Origin: Facklamia sp050409585
GTDB lineage: Bacteria > Bacillota > Bacilli > Lactobacillales > Aerococcaceae
Reading direction: 5' to 3'
DNA length: 64,000 bases
Assembly: GCF_050409585.1 (NCBI RefSeq)
Contig: NZ_JBNUPE010000003.1
Coordinates: forward strand, 1-64,000
Made by a program: the position numbers and the translations under genes. The notes under the pieces are model-generated. The model was not told the origin of the DNA, did not search any database, and saw only the letters and a program-made list of their open reading frames with translations. Each line of letters opens with the position of its first letter. The first letter of the stretch is position 1. Positions 52,699-62,163 of this stretch are shown piece after piece.

Positions 52699-54750
52699 TT
52701 ATTTATGGACCACTTTTCTAGGATCCATGAGACTGAGAATTGTTTGTGTTAATTGGTACATCATTTGATAGCGATTATGGCGAAGAGCTTCTTGGTCAGC
52801 GTTAACCATATGTAGTTCTAAATATGAAGCAATCATTGGACTAATGCTTTCAAAATATTCCATTAATCTTGAGGTGTCTTGTAAGTCCTCTATTGCCACT
52901 ATCTTTTCAATTAAGTCCTTTTCTAGTTGACTTTCAGCTAGGTTATCAGTGATTTTAACTTGCTCGCTAACCTTTTCACCTAAATTAACTACTCGTGCCA
53001 AGTTTTCAATCATTTTTGAAAACTCAACCGGTTTGGCAGCTTTGAAGTCTTGTAAACTTTTAGCCGTTTCTTTTATTTTTACAGGATTTAGTTGTTTTTG
53101 TGCGAGTGCTGCTTGAATAATATCGTAATCCATTCCTAGATTACCTAATCTAACTTGAATCCGAGCTTCTATAAAACTAAGCAAATCATTTAAGTAATCG
53201 GCTGCTGAATCAGCATCTTCATGGTTAATCTTCACTAACAAGCTCTTTAAATCGATATTCCAAGATTGGTCTAAAAGAATGTCAATTAATCCCATGGCTT
53301 GTCTTCTTAATGCATAAGGATCATTAGACCCTGTTGGTATCATATCCGCTTTGAAGTAAGCAATTAGACTGTCTAATTTATCTGCAATCGATAAGGCGGC
53401 AGCCGCAGGTTTATCAGGTAATTTCCCTCCAGCCGAAGTTGGTAGGTATTGCTGAGCAATTGCTTGCGCTACACTATCTTCTTCACCATAATGTTTGGCA
53501 TAAATCCCACCAATGACACCTTGTAATTCGGCAAACTCATTTACCGCTTGAGTCACAAGATCAAACTTGTAAATCTCACTAGCACGCAAAATGGTCTTTT
53601 GATCTTGAGCAGATAAATCGATAAAATCCATCAATTCTTCAAGCAAGTGTTTAACACGTTCTTGTTTTTGACTATAAGTACCTAACTTAAAATGCTCTTT
53701 CAAGCTTGATAATTTAGCTAAGTCTTCTTTTAAAGATAATTTTAAATCTTCTTGGTAAAAGAATAAACCATCTGCTAAACGAGCTCTTAATACCTTTTGA
53801 TTACCTTTAATGACTTGATCAATGTGCTGATCATTACCATTTCGTACTGAAATAAAATAAGGCAACAATTCTTTGCTTTTAGGATCTAAAACATAAAAAT
53901 AACGTTGATGATCACGCATTGCTGTGATGACCATTTCTTGGGGAATTTCTAAATATTTTTCCTCAAAACTGCCGTAAAAAGCAGTTGGCCACTCGACAAT
54001 GGCTGTTACCTCTTCTAGTAATTCATCATTTTCCGGTATAACCCAGCCCCTTTCATCTTCAATCGCTTGAATTTGCTGGTAAATCTTCTCTTGTCGTTTT
54101 TCAAAACTGGCAATCACATACATCTTTTCTAGTGCGTTTTCATAGTCACGACTATTTTTAATTATAACTTTGTCATTTTTAGTTAGAAAACGATGACCAT
54201 GTGAAAAATTATTCGCCTGAATACCAGCAAATTCAAAGTTAATCACCTGATCTTCTAGTAATGAAAGTATCCAATGAATCGGACGAATATATTCTAAATT
54301 TAAATCTGACCACCGCATGGTAACTGGGAAATGCATACTGGCAAGAACAGTTGGGATAGCTTTTAACACTTCTTCTACTTTCTTCTGCTCAGCCACCTTA
54401 TTCACAAAGAGGTAGTCAGTTCCTTTAACTTCTTTAACAAATAAGTCTTCCTCTTGACAGGCTTGACCTTTTAAGAAGCCCAATGCAGCTTTCGTCAGAT
54501 TCCCTTCGTTATCTTGTCCAACTTTTACGGACGGTCCTCTTACTTCTTCTTCTAAAGCTGATTGCTGATCAGATAAACCTTCTACTCTTAGAGCTAATCT
54601 TCTAGGAGTTGCGTAAGTTTCAATGGATTGAAAGCTGATTCTTTCTTCTGCAAGAAATGCTGCAAGTTTTTCGGCTAATTGATCACGCAATTTCAATAAA
54701 AATCTAGCTGGAATTTCTTCCATTCCTACTTCTAATAAATAATCTCTCAT
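52699..54750 (-). CDS. glyS: Glycyl-tRNA synthetase beta subunit
   Basis: 683 residues. N-terminal MRDYLLEVGMEEIPARFL and SDRYF-like MRDHQRYFYVLD (about 270), an HD-like domain, and the C-terminal anticodon-binding DALRP region. It works with the alpha subunit as an alpha2-beta2 enzyme. It follows glyQ by ten bases and is controlled by the T-box leader upstream of glyQ. Confidence 0.97.
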   Translation of the reverse strand: MRDYLLEVGMEEIPARFLLKLRDQLAEKLAAFLAEERISFQSIETYATPRRLALRVEGLSDQQSALEEEVRGPSVKVGQDNEGNLTKAALGFLKGQACQEEDLFVKEVKGTDYLFVNKVAEQKKVEEVLKAIPTVLASMHFPVTMRWSDLNLEYIRPIHWILSLLEDQVINFEFAGIQANNFSHGHRFLTKNDKVIIKNSRDYENALEKMYVIASFEKRQEKIYQQIQAIEDERGWVIPENDELLEEVTAIVEWPTAFYGSFEEKYLEIPQEMVITAMRDHQRYFYVLDPKSKELLPYFISVRNGNDQHIDQVIKGNQKVLRARLADGLFFYQEDLKLSLKEDLAKLSSLKEHFKLGTYSQKQERVKHLLEELMDFIDLSAQDQKTILRASEIYKFDLVTQAVNEFAELQGVIGGIYAKHYGEEDSVAQAIAQQYLPTSAGGKLPDKPAAAALSIADKLDSLIAYFKADMIPTGSNDPYALRRQAMGLIDILLDQSWNIDLKSLLVKINHEDADSAADYLNDLLSFIEARIQVRLGNLGMDYDIIQAALAQKQLNPVKIKETAKSLQDFKAAKPVEFSKMIENLARVVNLGEKVSEQVKITDNLAESQLEKDLIEKIVAIEDLQDTSRLMEYFESISPMIASYLELHMVNADQEALRHNRYQMMYQLTQTILSLMDPRKVVHK

Positions 54751-54760
54751 AGCAATCCTC

Positions 54761-55648
54761 CTAGTTCTTATTTTCTTTTAATAATGGAAATCCAAGTTTT
54801 TCTCTTTCTTGTACGAAGGTCTTAGCAATACCGCGAGCTAATTTACGAACACGTCCTAAATAAGCAGGGCGATCTGATGCCGAAATCATCCCTCTAGCAT
54901 CCATTAAGTTGAAGGTATGACTGGTCTTTAAAATATAATCATAGGCTGGATGAACTAAGTTTTCCTCAAGTAAACGGTTGGCTTCTTTTTCATAAGCTTC
55001 ATACTGCTTCATTAATAAGTCAGTATCAGCTAATTCAAAAGAATATTTAGACTGCTCATATTCTTGTTGGAAAAAGATTTCGCCATACTTCACGCCTTTG
55101 GCCCACTCTAAATCATAAACATTTTCCACATCAAAAATATACATAGCAAGACGCTCCAAGCCATAAGTAATCTCTGACATTACCGGATCACACTTTAATC
55201 CCCCCACTTGTTGGAAGTAGGTAAATTGAGTCACTTCCATACCATCAATCCAAACTTCCCATCCCAGTCCCGCACAACCCAAGGAAGGGTTTTCCCAATT
55301 ATCTTCTACAAACCGTATATCATGCTCTAGGGGATCAATGCCTAATTCAATCAATGAATCCAGGTAATATTCTTGTATAGCAAGAGGAGAAGGCTTCATA
55401 ACCACTTGAAACTGATGGTGTTGGTATAAGCGGTTAGGATTTTCACCGTATCTTCCATCAGCAGGTCGTCTTGACGGTTCGACATAAGCGGCATTCCAAG
55501 GTTCTGGTCCATTAGCCCTTAAAAAGGTATAGGGGCTCATGGTTCCGGCTCCTTTTTCAGTATCATAGGATTGAAGGATCAAACATCCTTTCTTTGACCA
55601 AAAATTTTGCAAGGTTAAAATCATATCTTGTAACGATTCAACTGCCAT
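54761..55648 (-). CDS. glyQ: Glycyl-tRNA synthetase alpha subunit
   Basis: 295 residues, the catalytic aminoacylating subunit: QDMILTLQNFWSKKGC, then the class II motifs around PSRRPADGRYGENPNR (about 57-72), and QFTYFQQVGG. The start ATG follows AAAGAGGTG. It is the first gene of glyQS-obg and directly follows a T-box terminator. Confidence 0.97.
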   Translation of the reverse strand: MAVESLQDMILTLQNFWSKKGCLILQSYDTEKGAGTMSPYTFLRANGPEPWNAAYVEPSRRPADGRYGENPNRLYQHHQFQVVMKPSPLAIQEYYLDSLIELGIDPLEHDIRFVEDNWENPSLGCAGLGWEVWIDGMEVTQFTYFQQVGGLKCDPVMSEITYGLERLAMYIFDVENVYDLEWAKGVKYGEIFFQQEYEQSKYSFELADTDLLMKQYEAYEKEANRLLEENLVHPAYDYILKTSHTFNLMDARGMISASDRPAYLGRVRKLARGIAKTFVQEREKLGFPLLKENKN

Positions 55649-55659
55649 TTTGACACCTC

Positions 55660-55854
55660 TTTCTTAAAATAAAAGTCCCTATGACCCCTTTGGAGGTCAT
55701 AGGGACGAAATAAATTCGCGGTTCCACCCTAATTCTAGTTAGACTAGCACTCTTAAAATTCATTTGTTAACCCAAAGGACCATTCGATTTGCTCTAGCTT
55801 TCACCTGCCTAGAGTCGCTTTACTATCTTCTTTTAATTGCTTTGGCTTGTTAAA
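55660..55854 (-). promoter_or_regulatory. T-box leader of glyQS
   Basis: tRNA-sensing transcription attenuator. Reading leftward there is a stem I region (CTCTAG...CTAGAG), then AGAGTGCTAGT and the conserved T-box AGGGTGGAACCGCG (55717-55730), followed by the intrinsic terminator GTCCCTATGACC-loop-GGGTCATAGGGAC plus Ts. The T-box pairs with the tRNA acceptor end to form the antiterminator. The glycine specifier cannot be assigned by eye, but context fixes tRNA-Gly. Confidence 0.93.
55675..55706 (-). terminator. T-box terminator before glyQ
   Basis: Perfect 13-bp stem GTCCCTATGACC(t)/GGGTCATAGGGAC followed leftward by TTTTATTTTA; used when charged tRNA-Gly is abundant. Confidence 0.9.
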
Positions 55855-55883
55855 ATTCTACTAATTATAAAGCTTTTTGTCAA
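55855..55883 (-). promoter_or_regulatory. glyQS promoter
   Basis: Read leftward: TTGACA (55878-55883), 17-base spacer, TAGAAT (55855-55860). The minus-35 abuts the recO stop codon. Confidence 0.8.
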
Positions 55884-56669
55884 TTATCTTCCTTGATTTT
55901 TACTGATTTTCAATTGGTCGGCTACTTTATATAATTGATTGAGATAAGATTCTCCTTTTAATTTAATCCCTACTTGTTCATGGTAGATGGTGAAGATCAA
56001 TTCATCAATTTTTTTGTAAGAAAGGTCTGAAATTGAGACTTGTCCTAATTGATTCAGTTTAATTTCATTAAAGAGTTGTAAAATTTTGACTTGCTTAGAA
56101 CTAAGATGCATTCGGTTGGGATCTTTATCTAAATGGTTATGACACAAAACACCCAAATGGACCATCGAAAAGTCCTCAATCCTCTGGCTCGATCCGCAGA
56201 CTACACAATTTTTCATATTTAATTGAAGCCCGAAGCGTTGCAAAAGTTTAAGTTGCAAAAGTAATTGAATAGGCCGGGCATCTTCACGCTCATTGAGACT
56301 GCTTAGAGTAGCTTGGAAAAAATCAAATAGCTGTTGATCTTTGCTATTATCATTCACACTGGCATCCACTAGTTGACTTATATAAGCAGCATGCGCTTGC
56401 TTAAAGGGATCAGATTGAATGGATCGAAAGAGGTTAAGGGTTTGACCTTCTTTCAAAAAGGACAAACCCTGTTGGTTAATAGTTCCCCAATATTGATGTT
56501 CTGTCAATGGGATTAAATGCTTTTTAAGGGGATGATTGAGTGACTGTAAACCTCTTACAAAAAACATTTTAGTACCAAATTCACGTGTAAAAATTTTAAC
56601 TAGACTATCTTTTTCGCGGTACGGCCGAATAAACAAAACAATTCCGGTAAATTTTTCGTTCATTGGCAC
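55884..56669 (-). CDS. recO: DNA repair protein RecO
   Basis: 261 residues: N-terminal OB fold (about 5-80, IVLFIRPYREKDSLVKIFT), helical C-terminus, and the zinc site CVVCG ... GVLCHNH, here CxxC plus CxxH. It loads RecA on SSB-coated DNA with RecR. It follows era by eight bases. Confidence 0.95.
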   Translation of the reverse strand: MPMNEKFTGIVLFIRPYREKDSLVKIFTREFGTKMFFVRGLQSLNHPLKKHLIPLTEHQYWGTINQQGLSFLKEGQTLNLFRSIQSDPFKQAHAAYISQLVDASVNDNSKDQQLFDFFQATLSSLNEREDARPIQLLLQLKLLQRFGLQLNMKNCVVCGSSQRIEDFSMVHLGVLCHNHLDKDPNRMHLSSKQVKILQLFNEIKLNQLGQVSISDLSYKKIDELIFTIYHEQVGIKLKGESYLNQLYKVADQLKISKNQGR

Positions 56670-56677
56670 TCTCCTTA

Positions 56678-57580
56678 TTAATAATTCTCACTCTGATAGC
56701 CCAATTCATTTAAATTACTTTGACGATCCCGCCAATCTTTTTGCACCTTGACCCATAAGTCTAAATAGACTTTGGTTGCTAAAAGCTTTTCAATATCACG
56801 TCGTGCCAGATGACCTATCTTTTTAATCATTGATCCTTGAGCACCAATAATTATTCCCTTTTGGCTTTTACGTTCCACGATTATTGTAGCTAGTACTTCT
56901 ACCTTGTCATCAGCATTTTTTTGCATGGATTGGACTTGGACGGCTACTGAATGAGGAATTTCTTCGCGTGTTAACATTAAAATCTTTTCACGAATTAACT
57001 CCGCAACGAGGAAATACTCAGGATGATCCATTACCTGGTCAGCCGGGTAATATTGGGGGCCATCTGGCAAGCTGAGTGTCAGTTGGTCTAATAAAGCTTC
57101 GACATTTTCACCTGTAAGTGCAGATAAAGGGATAATCTGATCAAAATCATAAGCATCTTGATATTTAGTGATAATATCAAAAAGCAAATTTTTTTCAATC
57201 AGATCTACTTTATTAATAACTAAAAAGACTGGTTGCTGGACATCTTTTAAACGATTGATAATAAATTGATCGCCAGGTCCTATTTTTTCTGTCGCATTGA
57301 CTACCATAATCACTGCATCCACCCCACTCAAAGAGGAATAGGCTGTTTTTATCATGAAGTCTCCTAAAGCATGCTTGGGTTTATGGATTCCGGGGGTATC
57401 AATAAAAATGATTTGTGAGTCTTCACGGGTATAGACACCCTGAATTTTATTGCGGGTTGTTTGGGCTTTATCAGACATAATCGCTATTTTTTGGCCAATA
57501 ATTTGATTTAATAAAGTTGATTTCCCAACATTGGGACGGCCAAGAATAGCTACAAAACCCGATTTAAAATCTTTTTTCAT
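56678..57580 (-). CDS. era: GTPase Era
   Basis: 300 residues. G1 GRPNVGKST, G3 DTPGIHKP, G4 NKVDL, then a KH domain (about 205-290) with QGSMIKKIG that binds the 3' end of 16S rRNA. Needed for 30S maturation. The cdd gene often between dgkA and era in other Firmicutes is not here. Confidence 0.97.
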   Translation of the reverse strand: MKKDFKSGFVAILGRPNVGKSTLLNQIIGQKIAIMSDKAQTTRNKIQGVYTREDSQIIFIDTPGIHKPKHALGDFMIKTAYSSLSGVDAVIMVVNATEKIGPGDQFIINRLKDVQQPVFLVINKVDLIEKNLLFDIITKYQDAYDFDQIIPLSALTGENVEALLDQLTLSLPDGPQYYPADQVMDHPEYFLVAELIREKILMLTREEIPHSVAVQVQSMQKNADDKVEVLATIIVERKSQKGIIIGAQGSMIKKIGHLARRDIEKLLATKVYLDLWVKVQKDWRDRQSNLNELGYQSENY

Positions 57581-57613
57581 TTAAACTCCTTTAGTATGAT
57601 TAATTGTCACCTT

Positions 57614-57997
57614 TTAAAATAAATAGGGGAGAAATAGTATAGCCCCGATTATAATGGAAATGATTGCTGTCATTAAAACAGAAGCAGCAGCGATATCTTT
57701 TGCCTTTTTCGCTAAGGGATGCCATTGGTCTGCTACAATTAAATCAATAACCGCTTCTATTGCTGTATTGATTAATTCGGAAAAGATAACAAGGCCAATA
57801 GTTAATAGTAAAATCGTCCATTTCAGTGGTTCAAATTTAAAATAAAAGGCTAAAAGGACTGCCACTAAAGCAAAAAATAAGTGGATTTTTAGATTTCTTT
57901 CACTTTTAATTGCTTGAAAAAATCCTTGGCTGGCACAAATAAAAGACTGGAAAAAATTTGAATTCTTAAAAGGATTATCTTGTGAGTCCATATTCAC
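57614..57997 (-). CDS. dgkA: Undecaprenol/diacylglycerol kinase
   Basis: 127 residues, three membrane helices, with the signature FSELINTAIEAVIDL (about 74-88) carrying the catalytic Glu. In Gram-positives this enzyme phosphorylates undecaprenol. The start overlaps the end of ybeY by 23 bases. Confidence 0.94.
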   Translation of the reverse strand: MNMDSQDNPFKNSNFFQSFICASQGFFQAIKSERNLKIHLFFALVAVLLAFYFKFEPLKWTILLLTIGLVIFSELINTAIEAVIDLIVADQWHPLAKKAKDIAAASVLMTAIISIIIGAILFLPYLF

Positions 57998-58457
57998 TCA
58001 GCACCTCTTCTTGAATTGCAAACATCTCTTTCTCAGTTTCAATGGTTTGGTGATCATAACCATTTAAGTGTAAGAAACCGTGGACAGCTAGAAATCCCAA
58101 CTCTCTTTCTAGAGAGTGGTTGTATTCACTGGCTTGTTCAAGCGCTCGTTCGATTGAAATAATAATATCTCCCAAGTGAAGATTGATTGGCTCTTGAACT
58201 TCATTTGAATTGATAACTGACCAATCTATTGGTTCTTCCCCCTCCATTAAAGCAAAAGATAGCACATCCGTTGCTCGGTCAATACCACGGTAGTCGCGAT
58301 TCAATTGGCGAATGGTGTGATTATCGACGATGGTTATGTCTAATTCTGCTTGAGTAGGAGCAGCGATTTTTAAGCCTGCTTGATCAATTAAGTCTAAGAT
58401 AATCTGTTTTTGTTTTTCAGTCAGCCTCTGACCTTCATCAATTAATTCAACTTGCAT
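57975..58457 (-). CDS. ybeY: Endoribonuclease YbeY
   Basis: 16S rRNA 3'-end maturation factor. Zinc motif H-x3-H-x5-H in AVHGFLHLNGYDH; IDRATDVLSFAL earlier. I start at MQVELIDEG because AAGGAG lies eight bases before it; the ten-codon longer frame would overlap pgpH. About 160 residues. Confidence 0.95.
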   Translation of the reverse strand: MQVELIDEGQRLTEKQKQIILDLIDQAGLKIAAPTQAELDITIVDNHTIRQLNRDYRGIDRATDVLSFALMEGEEPIDWSVINSNEVQEPINLHLGDIIISIERALEQASEYNHSLERELGFLAVHGFLHLNGYDHQTIETEKEMFAIQEEVLSEYGLTR

Positions 58458-58467
58458 TTTCTTCTCC

Positions 58468-60690
58468 TTATTTAGGATATTCCACACGTGTGTGATACAT
58501 ACTAGCTATCCCTAAAATTAGTGACTTTCTTACTGTTTTTAGTTCATCAACCGTCAACCCACAATCGGCAAATTGGCCATCGTTAATCTTACTCGCAATT
58601 ATGGAATCCAGTAATTCTTCAATACTCTTTTGAGTATGTTCTTTCATTGTTCGAGAGGCTGCTTCCATTGAATCTGCAATCATCACTATAGCGGATTCTT
58701 TTGATTGTGGAATCGGGCCAGGATATCTAAAGGTCTCTGGATTAATAGGCATTTTTTGCTCTTTAGCTTGGTAATAAAAATAGCTAGTCATGGTTGTGCC
58801 ATGGTGTTCTTTACATAAATCAATAACAGACTGAGGCATACGGTACTCTTCTAATAATTTTACACCTTGAGCAACATGATCAATAATAATTTTAGCAGAC
58901 TCATCTGGCCCTACCATGCGGTGAGGTGATTCAATGCCTCCAGATAAGTTTTCAACGAAGAATAGGGGATGGACTGTCTTTCCAACATCATGATAGTAAG
59001 AGGCTACCCGGGTGGTCAAGGAATCCCCGCCTATGGCTTCCACGGCATTCGCTGCTAAATTAGCCACCATAATTGAATGATGATAGGTTCCCGGTGCTTT
59101 TTCAATCAACAATTTTAATAAGGGATGATTTAAATTAGCTAACTGATTCATCGTCATGGCTGAACGACTGGATAAAAGTTGCTCCCAATAGGGTTCAAAA
59201 ACAGCGATTAATAACAAGCCAAGTAAATTAGCTGCAATTGTCATTATTAGGATGATAAAAGCCTGACGAGATAATATAGGAATTGTAAGAACAGCCATTA
59301 GAGGCAAAGCAATTATGAACTGCCAAATGATATTTAAGGCCACTCTTTTTTCTACTTTCATCGCCTGACGATCAGAAAAAGTAGTCAGTAAAACGGAAAC
59401 AATGGTAGTAAATAGGTAAAATAAACTGATGAAGGTTACAACAGTTTGATTGTCTAAATCACTAACTATAAAAATAGCAAAGATATTAATAAATAGAAAT
59501 GCTAACAATGTTACTTTATAGGAAGATTTTTCTTTTAAATATCCTGGTAAAATCATCAAAGGTAGAAGCAACATACCATACTCTAGACCTGCCTGTTGGA
59601 AGAAATGTCCCATCTTGGCCATGATCAACGACCCAAAAACAATAATCATATAAGCAGTAGCCTGCATATTCGCACGGCTTAAATCTGTCCAATTTAATTT
59701 ATCAGAAAAGATATAAACGAATAGAAAAGCATGGACAAAAATTAATAGAACAAAGACTGGCATAAGATATTGCTTAGTCGATGCATCCAAGTAACCAAAC
59801 ATCTCAAGTTGTCGCATATTATTTTGATTAATAATATGACCTTCTTGAACAATAACTTGTCCTTGTAGAATATAAGATGTTTGAACTTTGGAAGCTGCTT
59901 CTTCCTTTAAGCGATTTGTTTCTGACTCCGAATATACCATCGTTGGTTTTATCAAGGCGCCTAAAAAGTTTAAAGTCGTTTGCTGAGCAAGCTCTGACAT
60001 ATCGGAAGATGTGATTTGTAAACGATATTTGTCCAACTCTTTATCAACTTGATCAGGACCTAATTCTTGAGCAAGACTCTCGGATATAAAATCAGTTAAA
60101 TTCGATTGTAATTCAGATAGTTCTAAGGGACTGATTTTAAAAACTTGATCAATTGAGCGGTTAGAAAGCTGATCAAACAAATTAAAAACATTTTCATCTA
60201 CCATTTGTAATTGTGCTTGAATCACTGTTCGCTTTTGCTCCTCGGATAAATTATCGAAGTTGGTTTTTTTAGTTGGTAAATTATTGACCTTTTCATTAAA
60301 AGATTGATCCAGTGGCTTTTCTTTAGATGCATTCTTTAAAGAATCAATTACACCGTCTCGTGAGTACTTACCATTACGAGCCTCACGAACAAAGCCAAAA
60401 AACTGCTCAATCCGCGTAATTTCCTGAATCCTGATATCTTCTTGATATAAATAGATATCATTAATAGCATCCTTAGCTCTTTGTTGATTGGCTTTTGTCT
60501 GCTCAACATCTTCCATCGTCACAGGCGCTAAAATTGTTTCATCTGCTACTTGATTCAATTCAAAGTGATAAACTTCTGGTTTGACGTGTTGATAGCCAAT
60601 TAAAAAAATTGCTAAGGATAGTATGAATGTTATAAGAGGTATAAAGACTTTACCTAAACGCTCATGAAGTAACTGTAGTCGACGATTCAT
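58468..60690 (-). CDS. pgpH: PgpH-type HD membrane phosphodiesterase
   Basis: 740 residues. N-terminal helix, extracytoplasmic 7TM-HD region (about 40-280), seven helices (about 300-480), and a cytoplasmic HD domain with HHSIMVANLAANAVE and ASYYHDVGK (about 545-590). Hydrolyses c-di-AMP, which in Firmicutes sets osmolyte and potassium balance. It overlaps the end of phoH by 29 bases and precedes ybeY by 10. Confidence 0.96.
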   Translation of the reverse strand: MNRRLQLLHERLGKVFIPLITFILSLAIFLIGYQHVKPEVYHFELNQVADETILAPVTMEDVEQTKANQQRAKDAINDIYLYQEDIRIQEITRIEQFFGFVREARNGKYSRDGVIDSLKNASKEKPLDQSFNEKVNNLPTKKTNFDNLSEEQKRTVIQAQLQMVDENVFNLFDQLSNRSIDQVFKISPLELSELQSNLTDFISESLAQELGPDQVDKELDKYRLQITSSDMSELAQQTTLNFLGALIKPTMVYSESETNRLKEEAASKVQTSYILQGQVIVQEGHIINQNNMRQLEMFGYLDASTKQYLMPVFVLLIFVHAFLFVYIFSDKLNWTDLSRANMQATAYMIIVFGSLIMAKMGHFFQQAGLEYGMLLLPLMILPGYLKEKSSYKVTLLAFLFINIFAIFIVSDLDNQTVVTFISLFYLFTTIVSVLLTTFSDRQAMKVEKRVALNIIWQFIIALPLMAVLTIPILSRQAFIILIMTIAANLLGLLLIAVFEPYWEQLLSSRSAMTMNQLANLNHPLLKLLIEKAPGTYHHSIMVANLAANAVEAIGGDSLTTRVASYYHDVGKTVHPLFFVENLSGGIESPHRMVGPDESAKIIIDHVAQGVKLLEEYRMPQSVIDLCKEHHGTTMTSYFYYQAKEQKMPINPETFRYPGPIPQSKESAIVMIADSMEAASRTMKEHTQKSIEELLDSIIASKINDGQFADCGLTVDELKTVRKSLILGIASMYHTRVEYPK

Positions 60691-61684
60691 TTTCTTCTCT
60701 CCTTAGAAGGTTTTCAATCATGGGTTCTTTGCTATAAGCTCTAATAATATCCGCAACTACTGGATGACGAACCACATCGAACTCATCAAAAGATACAAAT
60801 TCAATGCGTTTAACCTTTCTTAATTTATGATAGGCGTCAATCAATCCAGATTTTACCCCTTTAGGTAGGTCAATTTGTGACTGATCGCCATTTATAATCA
60901 TTTTTGAGCCAAAGCCTAATCGAGTTAAGAACATTTTCATTTGTGCAATTGTTGTATTTTGAGCCTCATCTAAAATAACAAAAGCATCGTCTAGGGTTCG
61001 ACCTCTCATATAAGCCAATGGCGCAATTTCGATAATGCCTCTTTCCATTAGACGGTTGGTTTGTTCCGTTCCGTAAATGTTATATAAGGCATCGTATATT
61101 GGTCTTAAGTAAGGATCTACTTTTTCTTTCAAATCACCTGGTAAGAAACCAAGGTTTTCTCCAGCTTCGACTGCTGGGCGTGTCAGTATTATTTTTTTCA
61201 CTTTACCTTCTCGCATAGCCTGGACAGCCATCAAAACAGCCAAGTAGGTCTTTCCAGTTCCAGCAGGTCCCATACCAAAGACAACGTCTTGTCGGTTAAC
61301 AGCTCTAACGTATTGTAACTGTCCAAAGTTTTTGGCACGAATAGCTGTTCCATCTGCAGAACGACCCACCACTTCTTCATAAAGGTTGAGAAAAAAATCT
61401 AATTTATTACTTTTTGCCATTTTAATAGCTGTCATGACATCCATGGATCGAGGGGTAATTCGCCTTTCCAAAAGTTGAATAAGGTTTAGGAGGATTTGAC
61501 GAACAGACTCCACTGTCTCTTCACGCTCACCAATAATGTTAATTATTTCACCGCGGTTGGTTATTTCTACTTCGAAACTATCTTCAATCATACGTATGTA
61601 TTTATCATGATTGCCCAACAAGGAAATTAGCCAATCTGTGTTTGTGACGGTGACTTGTTTTGAGAATTTTTCGTTGTTATTCAA
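60662..61684 (-). CDS. phoH: PhoH family ATPase
   Basis: 340 residues with Walker A GMGPAGTGKTYLAV (about 136-149), Walker B FVILDEAQN (about 233) and NGDQSQIDLP. PhoH/PhoL ATPase linked to YbeY in RNA metabolism. First gene of the phoH-pgpH-ybeY-dgkA-era-recO group. Confidence 0.95.
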   Translation of the reverse strand: MNNNEKFSKQVTVTNTDWLISLLGNHDKYIRMIEDSFEVEITNRGEIINIIGEREETVESVRQILLNLIQLLERRITPRSMDVMTAIKMAKSNKLDFFLNLYEEVVGRSADGTAIRAKNFGQLQYVRAVNRQDVVFGMGPAGTGKTYLAVLMAVQAMREGKVKKIILTRPAVEAGENLGFLPGDLKEKVDPYLRPIYDALYNIYGTEQTNRLMERGIIEIAPLAYMRGRTLDDAFVILDEAQNTTIAQMKMFLTRLGFGSKMIINGDQSQIDLPKGVKSGLIDAYHKLRKVKRIEFVSFDEFDVVRHPVVADIIRAYSKEPMIENLLRREENESSTTVTS

Positions 61685-61797
61685 ATAGTCGTCTCCTTTA
61701 TTAATAAACTAAGTTAAGATTACCATAAAATGCTTATAAAATGGAATAAAAGACCGATATATTAATACTTATTATGATATTTTTTTAAAAATAAAAA

Positions 61798-61821
61798 AAA
61801 GAACCAGAAAACTGATTCTTT
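61798..61821 (-). terminator. rpsU terminator
   Basis: AAAGAATCAG-TTTT-CTGGTTCTTT followed leftward by eight Ts. Confidence 0.88.
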
Positions 61822-61865
61822 TTAAACAGAATATTTTATTCTATATTGTTGCTTAGGCGATACGC

Positions 61866-62039
61866 TTAAAACTTGCGTTTACGAGCTGCTTCTGATTTCT
61901 TTTTACGTCGAACACTTGGCTTTTCGTAAAATTCACGCTTACGAGCCTCTCTCAAAGTACCGGTTTTAGAAACGTTACGCTTAAAGCGACGAAGAGCGTC
62001 ATCCAATGATTCGTTATCACGAACTACTGTTTTTGACAT
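61866..62039 (-). CDS. rpsU: 30S ribosomal protein S21
   Basis: 57 residues, below the size cut of many gene lists: MSKTVVRDNESLDDALRRFK at the start, then VSKTGTLREARKREFYEKPS and a Lys/Arg tail KKKSEAARKRKF. An unusually G-rich ribosome site (GGGGGGAGGGG) precedes the ATG. S21 binds the 30S platform at initiation. It has its own terminator and lies just before phoH as in most Firmicutes. Confidence 0.96.
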   Translation of the reverse strand: MSKTVVRDNESLDDALRRFKRNVSKTGTLREARKREFYEKPSVRRKKKSEAARKRKF

Positions 62040-62163
62040 CTGGTTCCCCTCCCCCCGAGCTTATAGTAACCTTTCCTTAGAAATAATAATCTAAACAAAG
62101 TCCTCCCTATATTATAGCATGAATCTTAAGCTTTTCAAGAACAAAGAAAAACTTTTGTGAAGT

